A stretch of DNA of 64,000 nucleotides from Stentor roeselii (taxonomy: Eukaryota > Ciliophora > Heterotrichea > Heterotrichida > Stentoridae). The notes below the pieces were generated by a model. That model made no database searches, was not told where the DNA came from, and saw only the letters and a list, made by a program, of their open reading frames with translations. The translations under genes and the position numbers were made by a program. The stretch is from assembly GCA_006503475.1 (NCBI GenBank), contig RSEH01000254.1:1-64000 (forward strand), read 5' to 3'. Below are positions 52,868 through 62,235 of the stretch, in pieces (the first letter of the stretch is position 1; the number at the start of each line of letters is the position of its first letter).

Positions 52868-54934
52868 TTAATAGTAATCCTTGCACAAGCATAACTCAGG
52901 TCTAATTCCTTTTTCATTCGCAATAATTTCGCAAGGTCCTGCATAAGAGTCCAATCTAGAAATCGACAAAATCCTAGTTTTCAAAGGATATCTCTTAAAT
53001 GAAAGAGGCTCAACCCTATACCTCCTTCGACTGGCATCAGTGAATTCTCCATCACTAGTTAAAATAAAAGTGACTTGAAATTTCGCCTTTTTCGAATCAA
53101 CAGTTTCTATTTCCAATTTAAAAAGTTCCTGAACATTCGACACTCCAGTATGATAAATCTTAGAAATCTCACCTAAGACCACTTGTTTACATACACTGCC
53201 CGAAGGATATTTAAAAAAAGAGTAACTTTCTGTATTGATTATTTGTTCTGCATAACTTTTCAATCCTTCTATCAATTTATTCACTTTTCTATCAGGATTC
53301 TTAATTTCTTGCATTTTTAAACAAGCGCAATCCCAAGGTCTTATTCCCATATCTTCACAAAGTCTATTCCTCGACACGATTTGACTCATCAAATTAACTG
53401 ACCTTGGGTTATTATCCTGAAGTCCTTCAAGTTCTAAAATCGTTTTCCGATAATCAAGTTTCGAAACAAGTCTTTTAGTATTAGTCTCCAAACTATGATA
53501 AGAAAATTCGACCTGGTCAAGTAATCTTTTACTAGCAATTAAAAAGAACCCAGGGAGTTTATTTTCTTGATAAGCATCAAGATCTCTGAAAAAGTCTCCA
53601 TAGCGCATTCCATGATCCGCCTGTAAAAAGACGACAATATCATTGTCCTGTCCGAAAGTCTTCAAAAAGTCATCTAAATGATCTCGAATGTCTTCATTCA
53701 AGGTCTCCGCATGATTGCCTGTATATTCATGAGCAGCACTTAAATGAACATACAACATCATATTAACTCCTTGATTCATTCTCACAACATCATTTGTATA
53801 GTTCAAGATATAATAATGTGACATAAAAGGACCAATGCATCGTTGTTCAGAACTGGTCTTTCTAAAGCTGCTACTTGAAAATTTCTCAACAGCGCAGTAA
53901 AAAGGGTTGACTGAGTACTCCACATCAGGGTACCTTCCGATATAATCCACAAAACTCCCATCACAGTCCTCAAAAGCAACTAAATTAATATACCCCTTGT
54001 CCCTTAGCATGTTCCACAAGGCTTTTTTTCCAAGCATGTCCTGATTTTTATTCTTGATGTTCAGTTCTTTGTACTCATTGCTTCCTGAAAAGATTGAAAT
54101 TTGGTTCTTTGGAGAAGTCTCGCCCATGTTGTTGTGAAGTTTGAAGTCAAAAACTGAATAATTTGAGTTTTTGTTCAGGGAATTCAGGTAGTCGACTATT
54201 GAAGGAGTCTTACGGAAAAAGTGACGACGGGAAAGGGAGTCAAGAGTTAGGATGTAGATTATTTTTGGCCTTTTTTCGACTTTGGATTTTGCTTTATTGT
54301 AGGCGGACTCGTTGAATATTGGAGTCATGTAAGCTTGCATGAATTTTTCGTCGTCGTCTTCGCAGCTGCCTAGACCGAATTCTAGATTTTTAGCGTTTAT
54401 TGGGTTTTTGTAGGTTTTTACTTCCCATCCTACATGGCCTTCTTTTCTTTTTATTAGTTTTCGATTGTCTATTGGGCCGTAGATTAGTTCGTGGTTTTTG
54501 TTTTTAGGGCAAGTCATAAATAACAGATTTTTCGATCTATCTATCTTCAAATAAGTATCATTTTGTTTGTTGATTTCTGAGCATTTGGGATATCCATGAT
54601 GGGGAAAAATTTGGTCGCCTCGATAAACACTATACCCGAATGTCGATGGCTGACAAGAAATACTTTCTTTTCTAAGCTCTTCAGTATCATCGATTAGAAA
54701 AGGCGAAGGGTTATATTTAAACTTAGAGTTCGGTATCTGGATCTCGTTTCCCTTACTTGTAGTATTTCTTTGTTCTGGAAGCTTGGTCACTGTCCTGGCT
54801 TTGAGATTTTCTGATGAGAAGAATTTCGGAAAGGTTTTGTTGAATTTTTTGTGATAAGATCGTTTTTTCGGGTAGTAGTTGAGGAGAATAGCTGTGTAGA
54901 TGAGAATCAGAAGAAATAAGTACCCAGTTTTCAT
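52868..54934 (-). CDS. DUF229 sulfatase-like type II membrane protein
   Basis: The 688-residue protein has an N-terminal signal anchor (YLFLLILIYTAILLNYY) and a large outside domain of the DUF229 family (alkaline phosphatase-like fold). It contains IYILTLDSLSRRHFFR, where the metal Asp and nucleophile Ser fall in LDSLSR, then MLYVHLSAAHEYTGNH, VVFLQADHGMRYGDF and LPGFFLIAS. A Cys-rich tail follows (CEDMGIRPWDCACL; CEIIANEKGIRPELCLC). DUF229 members are animal, protist and trypanosome surface or secretory proteins of unknown substrate. A paralog in opposite orientation lies at 59484..61814. ATG and TAA. Confidence 0.86.
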   Translation of the reverse strand: MKTGYLFLLILIYTAILLNYYPKKRSYHKKFNKTFPKFFSSENLKARTVTKLPEQRNTTSKGNEIQIPNSKFKYNPSPFLIDDTEELRKESISCQPSTFGYSVYRGDQIFPHHGYPKCSEINKQNDTYLKIDRSKNLLFMTCPKNKNHELIYGPIDNRKLIKRKEGHVGWEVKTYKNPINAKNLEFGLGSCEDDDEKFMQAYMTPIFNESAYNKAKSKVEKRPKIIYILTLDSLSRRHFFRKTPSIVDYLNSLNKNSNYSVFDFKLHNNMGETSPKNQISIFSGSNEYKELNIKNKNQDMLGKKALWNMLRDKGYINLVAFEDCDGSFVDYIGRYPDVEYSVNPFYCAVEKFSSSSFRKTSSEQRCIGPFMSHYYILNYTNDVVRMNQGVNMMLYVHLSAAHEYTGNHAETLNEDIRDHLDDFLKTFGQDNDIVVFLQADHGMRYGDFFRDLDAYQENKLPGFFLIASKRLLDQVEFSYHSLETNTKRLVSKLDYRKTILELEGLQDNNPRSVNLMSQIVSRNRLCEDMGIRPWDCACLKMQEIKNPDRKVNKLIEGLKSYAEQIINTESYSFFKYPSGSVCKQVVLGEISKIYHTGVSNVQELFKLEIETVDSKKAKFQVTFILTSDGEFTDASRRRYRVEPLSFKRYPLKTRILSISRLDSYAGPCEIIANEKGIRPELCLCKDYY

Positions 54935-55260
54935 TCTTAATATATAAAACGGATAGAAGATGATTTAGAATTACTAAAGAAAAATATTTAGAAAGAGGAA
55001 AAACTATTGAAAACAGTCTTTTATTGGTAAAAGATAATGAATAGTACTTAGATTGTTTGTTCTTCAAGGAAGGTCATTGGATTTATGTCTGAAGCACTTT
55101 AAATTTAATATTTTAACATTATATTACTTATTCATCATTAAAAAACAATAATTTTGTACTCTTCACTTTCCTATTAAAACCATCTCCTCTAAAATTTTTA
55201 AAAACTTATATCATCTAAGTTTGTTTTATTAAAAAATTGATAATTAACTGCATAGTATAA
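54935..55260. other. AT-rich divergent intergenic region
   Basis: Between the first DUF229 gene and a small plus-strand gene. Nothing specific recognised; contains the promoters of both. Confidence 0.5.
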
Positions 55261-55641
55261 ATGTCTTTTAGAAACCCGAAAAAACTGCAAACTCTGCCTT
55301 TAAGTTCAGAAATGACCTTTAATGACTTCAAAAGGTCGATTTCATTCAAAAAAGAGCACTTTGAGTCATTTGAAGACCGAGGATCGATGCAACTTCTGGC
55401 TCCTCAGGTGATAACAGAAGATTCAACAACTCCTCAATTCAAATCGTATCAAACATTTTCAACAACAGTTTCAGAGTTCGAGCCCTATCTGGAAGAAGAG
55501 CACTATTTTCGCCGTAAAGTCTTTTCGCATAAATACAACCCCAACAATCCTTCCTCTCGTTTTTTTTTTAAACAGAAGCAAGAAGCTTGCGTGACAAGCG
55601 ATTCTGAGATGAACAAGACCTGCGATTGCGAAATATTTTAA
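55261..55641 (+). CDS. Small hypothetical protein
   Basis: A 126-residue soluble protein, Phe/Ser/Thr-rich and probably partly disordered (SFRNPKKLQTLPLSSEMTF; YQTFSTTVSEFEPYLEEEH), ending with a Cys pair CDCEIF. No known domain. It lies between convergent and divergent neighbours; the ATG is the first in the frame and TAA the stop. Codon use resembles neighbouring real genes, which supports it. Confidence 0.65.
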   Translation: MSFRNPKKLQTLPLSSEMTFNDFKRSISFKKEHFESFEDRGSMQLLAPQVITEDSTTPQFKSYQTFSTTVSEFEPYLEEEHYFRRKVFSHKYNPNNPSSRFFFKQKQEACVTSDSEMNKTCDCEIF

Positions 55642-55715
55642 AAAATCTTGAGTTTTAATAAAAGTATAATCCCTTTTTAACTAACACCCTTATTTCACTA
55701 AAACTTCTATTTTTA

Positions 55716-58700
55716 CTAAAAATCTCCTATTTTTATTGACTTTTCCGCTTTCGGCAACTTGGTAGTTTTCCCAACGAGCTGTCTTCTCTTCAAATAGGCC
55801 TCTCTAGCCTCCGCGTCTCCAACACAAACAAAGTCATCATCCAAATTATCAGGTCTACTGAGTTTGACAGCAAAAAAGTCTCCATCTTTAAGAAAATAAG
55901 GTTTTTTCTTCAGGTTGTGAATGCCTTGAGCTGTGTTGCTTGTCCGGCTATTAAGAAGTTTTCCTTTTTCCTCTGCAGGGCGGTCGTCTTTTAACACTTC
56001 CCATTCGAAGGAGTTTGATTTGAATCTTGCAAGGACTAACTCGGAAGGGCTGCAAGTCAAGTTGAACAGGGAAATCGCGTGATGGTAAAGGTGGTCGATG
56101 TTTGGACTTGCTCCTGAGTCGAAAAAAGTGTCGATTATGTTTTGGGTGGATTTTGAGCATGAATCACGCAGGCCTATGAAAATTTGAACTCCTGTGAAAG
56201 AGCTTGCGTCGTTGGTGTCGAGTGGCTCGACTAATAAGCTGGATCCAAAAGAAATAGCAAGTTTCTTCAAAGTTTTATTATCTTCCTTATAAACCTTTCC
56301 AGGCCACAAAGTCTTAGTCAGTTCTCTAACCCTAACAAAATTTTTCCCAAGAGGATTAACATCCTTATTCCCCTGCAAAATTTCCTTCAAACTTTTCATC
56401 AAAGTATCTTCAGGAAGTGACAACTCACAAGCAGGTTTAAACCCATTCGGTCTTTCATCCAATCGAACACAAAAATGAATTCTAAGAGTTTCAGACTCAA
56501 CAACAGTATCAACCGATTTAACCAGCAACAAATCACAGTCCTTAACCGCAACTTTAAACAACGAGAGATTTTCCTGTTTCAAAGCATTAATCGGGTCTTT
56601 AAGCCAGTCAGTTCTATAAAGTTTAAACAAATCAGGATTAAACCCAAGGACTTCAGCAGCTCTTTTCTTGACATCAGCGACTTTTTCCGTTTCCTTCACA
56701 AAAATTTCCTTGGGTGAGTCATTAGGTTCAAAAGCGACTTTAACAACAATAAGTCCATACCCTGGAGGTTCTCCTCTTTCAACCTGAAAACGATAACCTC
56801 CATCTAAAAATTCTGGAATATTCTTCAAAAATGAGTCAAGGTCTTCCCTACAAACGACTTTTCCATCAACCAACTTGCGAAGCCTTACAGGAGTTTCAGG
56901 TTCAATTGCAAAAACAACTCTAGCTTCTTGAATCAAGTCCTTAACCCTCCATTCACGAATGACCAGATGTTGAACAGGGTTATTCGTTTGAAGTTCATCA
57001 GTAAGTAAAACAGTGACCAAGTCCTCTCCCTGGTCATTTTTCTTTAACTCGACCATCGGAATCTCCGAGTCTTTAAGAGAAATGGTAAGAGTCATCGAAT
57101 GGTAAAACTTCAAAGCGATCAGTGAAGAGTCATCATCACGAGAAGTGAGTTTTTTTTCTCCACCTTCGGACTTCCGATATTTAAACTCAAGTTGATTTAA
57201 GTCAAGTTTCAAGTAATTGCTGATTTTTTCTTTTAGTCTTAAAACTGACCAGCCTTTGTTACAGATGACTGAAAATTTTTCACCTGAAAAATTGCAGGAT
57301 AATGAAAGAGGTTCACAGTCTGGCCCGATATTTTCTAGGATTGACTCGATTTTTTCATTGTCTCGAGGAAGGATCAAGAAGCAGGCCTTGTGAAAGATGT
57401 TTTCTTTTGAAAGAGTTGAGTCATTTTCAAGGGTTTCTAAGGAACGGAGGATGTGGACACATTTACTTGATAAGGGTTGAGATATGAAGATTTGATGAGA
57501 ATTGAAAAGATCAGGAAAGTCTTCAATAAGAGTAATCGTGAGATGATTTTTCAGGTCTTCAACTAAATCTGTTTTTTCAAGTTTTAAAGAAATTCCTTGT
57601 GACAAGCTGCTTGTTTCTTGATCTTTGTAAATAAAAGCGTCGTCTGAGAAGTCAAAAAGATCAAACGGCTGGATCTGAACCTCGATGATATTTTTCTGCT
57701 CCTCATAAAGAACTCGATGTTTTTTGTAGTCCTCATTGAGACTCGATATCACCGGTGCCCAGTAACTAGGCACTTCAGGAGGAACAACAGAAGGTAGGTC
57801 TTTTGCCCTGTAAATCAAAATATAAGCAGTTTCACTTGACCCCCCGAATTGTTTTTTCAGTCTTCCTGAGCGAATCGGAGTGACAACTGAATCATTAAAA
57901 TCAAACCAATTCATCAACAATGCAACATCTTCAGGGTTTTCACTGAACTCTACTGCATCAAAGTTAATTTCTTCTTTTGGTTCTTTTTTCTTTTGAGCTC
58001 TTTTCTTGCCTCGGTTTTTCTTGTTTTTCTTTTTTCTGCTTTGGGCCTTTTCTGGATTTACTTGCGGTTTTATTGGGTCTACTGGAGGAGCTCCTGGCTC
58101 CCAGTGGCCTTGACCGAAGATGTCTCTGATGTAAGCGTGGTAATGACCTGAATGAGCACCGCCTCCGTGGATTATGACGGCGAATAACTCGTAAATTGAA
58201 CCTGAATCGCAAAAGACACTCATGTCCAGTTCTAGAGGAAATTCGAAGTTTGAATTTATTTTCATTCTTTCGTAGGTTTTGTTGTCGTATTCGAAACGGT
58301 TTAGTGAAAAATTTAGAAGTTTTGGTAACTTTGATATTCGGGTTCTTCTTGTTGCGTCAACTTTTTTTTGGCAGATTTCGCAGAAGTATTGGTTTGAACC
58401 GTCTAGGATGGAATCTTTTGTTAGGTCTTCGAGACTTGCCAGCAACCCACTAAGTCCTTTAACCCTAAGTCCAATATCCGCAAAGTCCTCTTCCCTCGGG
58501 GACTCATTAAAGCAGACCCTACAAGTAGTAGAGTTGACAAACTTTCCCTTAATATGACTACTGACGAGTTCTGAGTACTGCGTTCCCTGCAAGACCCTAT
58601 CAAGACAGTCAAAAAAGACCCTAGAGAGTTCCTGAACATCATGTTGAACAACGACTTCTTCACCAGTCCATCCAAAGCTCTTCGTGAGTGCCTGGGTGCT

Positions 58701-59063
58701 GATTGCCTGTTCATCAATAAATGCGAGTTTTACAAACAACTCCTGCAAAGCCGTCAAAATTTCTCTTTTTTGACCTGCCGGAAGCCATTCACTTGGCTCA
58801 TTGATCGAGTTTTCAAAAAGTTTCAATGAAAAAATCGCACTTCTCAGCTCTGGAGTCATGAAAAGAGCTTGAAAAAGAGAATTTAAGTAACAAGTCGCAC
58901 CTCTGTCTAACACTTACTGGTTTAAAAGACCTACAAAGTTACTTGGACTGCGAGGGTTCGGAGGACGATGCATCTCCCCAGCCATTGAGTCGCTTTTGGC
59001 TTGTTCGGCTGAGAGAACACAAAAGTCTTCATCACCATCTTCAGCGAATAGTCCATCGATCAT
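55716..59063 (-). CDS. USP40: USP40-like ubiquitin-specific protease, two exons
   Basis: Exon 1 (59063-58918) and exon 2 (58902-55716) give 1110 residues. Splicing restores FVGLLNQGATCYLNSLFQAL with catalytic Cys53; unspliced, the first usable codon is a GTG right at the active site. Further landmarks: SFGWTGEEVVVQHDVQELSR, a zinc ribbon (CRVCFNE; CEICQKK), SLNRFEYD and GGGAHSGHYHAYI with His302. A basic insert (KKNKKNRGKKRAQKKK) interrupts the core. The following 700 residues contain several ubiquitin-like folds, and PYFLKDGDFFAVKL then DDDFV near the C-terminus matches USP40's PYYLKDGDTIGVKN..DDDDDF. USP47/USP7 relatives are the alternative. Removes ubiquitin; substrates unknown. Confidence 0.9.
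58903..58917 (-). other. 15-nt intron in USP40-like gene
   Basis: Sense GTAAGTGTTAGACAG. It joins GLLNQ to GATCYLNS, completing the Cys-box. Confidence 0.93.
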
Positions 59064-59094
59064 TTATTGACGGGTGTTGAGTCATTGAGGATGT

Positions 59095-59156
59095 GGAAGG
59101 AGAGAAGGAGAGAAGGAGGGAAGGAGGGAAGGAGGGAAGGAAAGAAGGAGAAAAGG
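59095..59156. repeat. 62-nt polypurine tract (GGGAAGGA units)
   Basis: Uninterrupted purines on +, with several copies of GGGAAGGA and AGGAGAGA. Placed 30-95 bp upstream of the USP40-like start codon. Confidence 0.92.
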
Positions 59157-59307
59157 TTTCAGAAAGAATTGATTTTAATGTTTGGAGGATTTTTATTGAG
59201 GGTTACTTTAAATGAAGTTTCAATGAATATGAGGAAAGTTTAGAATTTAGGCGATTTCTGTGAACTAAAGGTTTTTATATTTCTTTATTTTTTTGGAAAA
59301 AAGTTTG

Positions 59308-59388
59308 ATAGTCCTATATTTTTGGGTATAAAGGTTTTGGTATAAGGTTTTAATAGTCCTATATTTTTGGGTATAAAGGTTTTGGTAT
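59308..59388. repeat. 36-nt exact direct repeat, 45-nt period
   Basis: 59308..59343 and 59353..59388 are identical (begin ATAGTCCTATATTTTTGGG), with 9 nt between. Ends about 95 bp before the second DUF229 start codon. Confidence 0.92.
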
Positions 59389-59483
59389 TTCTTTATTTTT
59401 GGTTAGTTCTTCTGATCCATTAAGTTCAAATCCGCCTTTTCTTTCATCTTATTCACGATTATCAATGGATAATATACAGGAAG

Positions 59484-61814
59484 ATGAAAGCGAACTTATT
59501 ATTGATCCTCATGATTTTCATCTTCTTAGCCGTGGTTTTCTTCCTAAGCACCTGGCCACGTCAATCAAAAACCAACTTAAAAGTAATCTACGAGCCTTCA
59601 GACACTATCCAAAAGCCAATCATTTCTCTTCAAGTTTCAAAAACTCTAGACCCTCATCTCGACATCGAGAATAAAGCCAGTACCAGTGTCTTCAAGCCGA
59701 TCAGCTACGGCTTCACTTCAACAGACGCTAAAAACTTATTCAAACTACTTCCACGTCCTCAGTGCCTTCCTTTAAACATCTTCAAACATCTCCCTGACGG
59801 TTCAGTTGAAGCATCATGTGGGAATCAGTCAGTTTTCGGCATAGAAAATTCCTCGATTTTTCCAGAAAAGATGGGAAAAAACCCTCAAATCTTCACATCT
59901 GTGAACCTTGGAATGACTAAAGTTCTTAACAAGTCCTCTGAGTTCCATTTCGTCAAATGTGAAGAGAAAAAAGATGTTTTTCTTAGAAATGTGAGAAATG
60001 AACAAGCTGCTGAAAGAACTGAGGAAAAGACGGCTTTTTGGAAAGATTTTTTTAAGACGAAAGAAGTTAGGCCTTTGACTGTTGTTGCTTTTTACATCGA
60101 TAGTGCCTCGAGACAGTTGATTTATAGAATGCTTCCGAAAACTGTTGAGTTTTTAAATGAAGTTATTTCGAATAACTCGAATTTTATGGTTGCTGAGTTC
60201 TTGATTAATAATGCGGTTAAAGCTTTTACTGTGCCGAATATGACACCGATTAATCTTGGAATTTCGATTAGTAGTTTTGAGAAAATGTTTTTTGGGAATT
60301 ATATTGAACCGGGTGCTGATAGACTTTTGGAGGTACAGGCGAATAGGTCGTTGTTTACACATTTTAGGGATTTGGGATTTGTTACTGCTTATACTAGTGA
60401 TGCTGTTGCTGAGACTATGGCTTATATTTTTGGTAGGAAGGCTATTGTTGACCATCAGGTCAGCAACTTCTGGACGCTTGGCAACTTGCACTTTGGTCTT
60501 GATGAGTTTAAAGATAAAGATGTTTGTATGGGTTCTCATCCTCCTCACTATTATACACTTTCTTACATTGAGCAATTCATGAAGAACTATCCAAAAACAA
60601 ATAAATTCATTTTTGCTCATATTAACACTGCTCATGAAGGAACTGGTTCCAGACTTAACATTGCAGATAATGATTTTCGAAATTTTTTCAAAAATCTAAT
60701 AGAAAACTTCGATCATGAAAATGAAGATCTAGTATTTTTACTTGGTGGCGACCATGGCACCTCCAAAGCAGACTTCATGACAATAGAAGGACTCGCAGAA
60801 AGAGTGATGGCTGCTCAATTTTTAATCGGCAGTAAAAACCTAATAAAAAGACTGAAATCTGAAGAATTCATCAAAGCCAACACGCGTCTTCCAATCTCCA
60901 GATACGACTGGCACAAGACCTTAAAATTCTTAGCATACGCTCCATATGCCGAGCTCGATATAAACTCAGAAGAATACAAAAAAATCGAAACAGAGTTAAC
61001 CTCTTTCAGTCTTTTCCACGAAATTGTAGACGAGTCTAGAAATTGCAGTGATTTGGGTGTTTTTGACATTTTTTGCCTATCAAAAAAGTTCGAAAAAGTG
61101 GAAAAATCGTTTTGGCAAGATGACTTAATCAAATTTTTCCAAGGTATGGCATCTGAAAAAGCTAACGCCCAATTAACCCGGAAGCCAAAATGCTCAAGGA
61201 TCATATTCGACAGCGTAAAAATGATAGAAAAACTGTCTTTCGACGTTAAAGATCCAGGAAAATCAACAATTTACCTGATTCAAGTCTCATCTCAAAGCAA
61301 CCCTGAGAGTAGGTTTTTAATCCACGCAACAAAAGGTGACCAGAACCAATACAACAACTTGAGAGATAAGTTTATTTTAGGAGGTTTCAGAAGAATTTTA
61401 CTGAAAAGAGTGGAAAAAATCAGTTATTACACAATTGAAATGGTTTGGGAAATTTATAGGCTTGGACCTCTTAAGACTTATAAGGAACTTGTTGAAACTG
61501 GAAAATGTGAAAATATTATGAAATTTAATCATAATTTGTACTTGGCTGAAAAGGGAGAAAATTGCTTTGAAATGTGTGCTTTTGTGAAAATGGACTGTAA
61601 TCGACCTATTTTTTATGAGACCATTTTAGAGTATGTCAGGGAAGATGTTGAAAGTGTTGAAATTGTTGGAGAATTTGACTCTTTAGAGATTTTTAATAGG
61701 AAATTGGTTGTGGGTAGGGATCATTTCTGTTCTAATCGACCTGTGGAAGGACAGGGTGTTTGCTTTTGCTCAATTAATAATGAAAATCCTTGGGATGGGA
61801 TTTTGTTTAGTTAA
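59484..61814 (+). CDS. DUF229 sulfatase-like type II membrane protein, second copy
   Basis: The 776-residue protein has an N-terminal signal anchor (LLLILMIFIFLAVVFFLSTW), then the DUF229 domain: LTVVAFYIDSASRQLIYRML with the Asp-Ser pair, IFAHINTAHEGTGSRL, LVFLLGGDHGTSKADF and AAQFLIGSKNL. Cys-rich segments follow (CSDLGVFDIFCL; FCSNRPVEGQGVCFC). It matches the first copy over most of its length but with modest identity, so the duplication is old. The first copy's LDSLSR is IDSASR here. Length is 88 residues greater. Lumenal or cell-surface hydrolase by family inference. Confidence 0.86.
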   Translation: MKANLLLILMIFIFLAVVFFLSTWPRQSKTNLKVIYEPSDTIQKPIISLQVSKTLDPHLDIENKASTSVFKPISYGFTSTDAKNLFKLLPRPQCLPLNIFKHLPDGSVEASCGNQSVFGIENSSIFPEKMGKNPQIFTSVNLGMTKVLNKSSEFHFVKCEEKKDVFLRNVRNEQAAERTEEKTAFWKDFFKTKEVRPLTVVAFYIDSASRQLIYRMLPKTVEFLNEVISNNSNFMVAEFLINNAVKAFTVPNMTPINLGISISSFEKMFFGNYIEPGADRLLEVQANRSLFTHFRDLGFVTAYTSDAVAETMAYIFGRKAIVDHQVSNFWTLGNLHFGLDEFKDKDVCMGSHPPHYYTLSYIEQFMKNYPKTNKFIFAHINTAHEGTGSRLNIADNDFRNFFKNLIENFDHENEDLVFLLGGDHGTSKADFMTIEGLAERVMAAQFLIGSKNLIKRLKSEEFIKANTRLPISRYDWHKTLKFLAYAPYAELDINSEEYKKIETELTSFSLFHEIVDESRNCSDLGVFDIFCLSKKFEKVEKSFWQDDLIKFFQGMASEKANAQLTRKPKCSRIIFDSVKMIEKLSFDVKDPGKSTIYLIQVSSQSNPESRFLIHATKGDQNQYNNLRDKFILGGFRRILLKRVEKISYYTIEMVWEIYRLGPLKTYKELVETGKCENIMKFNHNLYLAEKGENCFEMCAFVKMDCNRPIFYETILEYVREDVESVEIVGEFDSLEIFNRKLVVGRDHFCSNRPVEGQGVCFCSINNENPWDGILFS

Positions 61815-62235
61815 TTGAGTAGATAAATAAGGAAGGATTATTTATTGATTGAATTTTAGTGATGATTGGTTGTGAGATATTATGAAAGTTTAGATATAAA
61901 TCAATTATCTTTGAGAAGTTGATTTTTAAGACCATGGTAAATTGAAATGTAATTTATTATATACTGATAAACAAACTTTAAATAAGTGTTTCATGCTATT
62001 CAATTATATGAGACATTGATGAGTATCTGTAAAGATAAGTTCAAATTAATCTCTTGTATTATCGAAGTCTAGAAAATTCAGAGTTGTTCTGATAATCATT
62101 TAAATAATTTGAGTTTGCACTGCTTTTCTTTGAAAGAGAAAACCGTTTAAAATTATTGAGATTATCGCACAAGTCTGGTGAATCATAAGTAACATCAAGT
62201 TTATTTATAATCAATACAAATTTCATTATAAAAAT
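61815..62235. other. AT-rich intergenic region
   Basis: About 420 nt downstream of the second DUF229 gene. No gene, RNA or repeat recognised. Confidence 0.5.

Larger units (their letters stand above)
59064..59483. other. Divergent intergenic region with two repeat tracts
   Basis: Between the USP40-like and second DUF229 genes. It holds the polypurine tract and the 36-nt direct repeat listed separately. An ATG-bearing frame over its 3' end is a shadow of the DUF229 gene. Confidence 0.6.

Noticed and set aside
54753-55067. 104-codon minus-strand frame upstream of first DUF229 gene
   Set aside because: Overlaps the DUF229 N-terminus out of frame and extends into AT-rich promoter DNA.
59399-59674. 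Plus-strand frame starting before the second DUF229 gene
   Set aside because: Overlaps the DUF229 signal anchor in another frame; starts with TTG and lacks family features.
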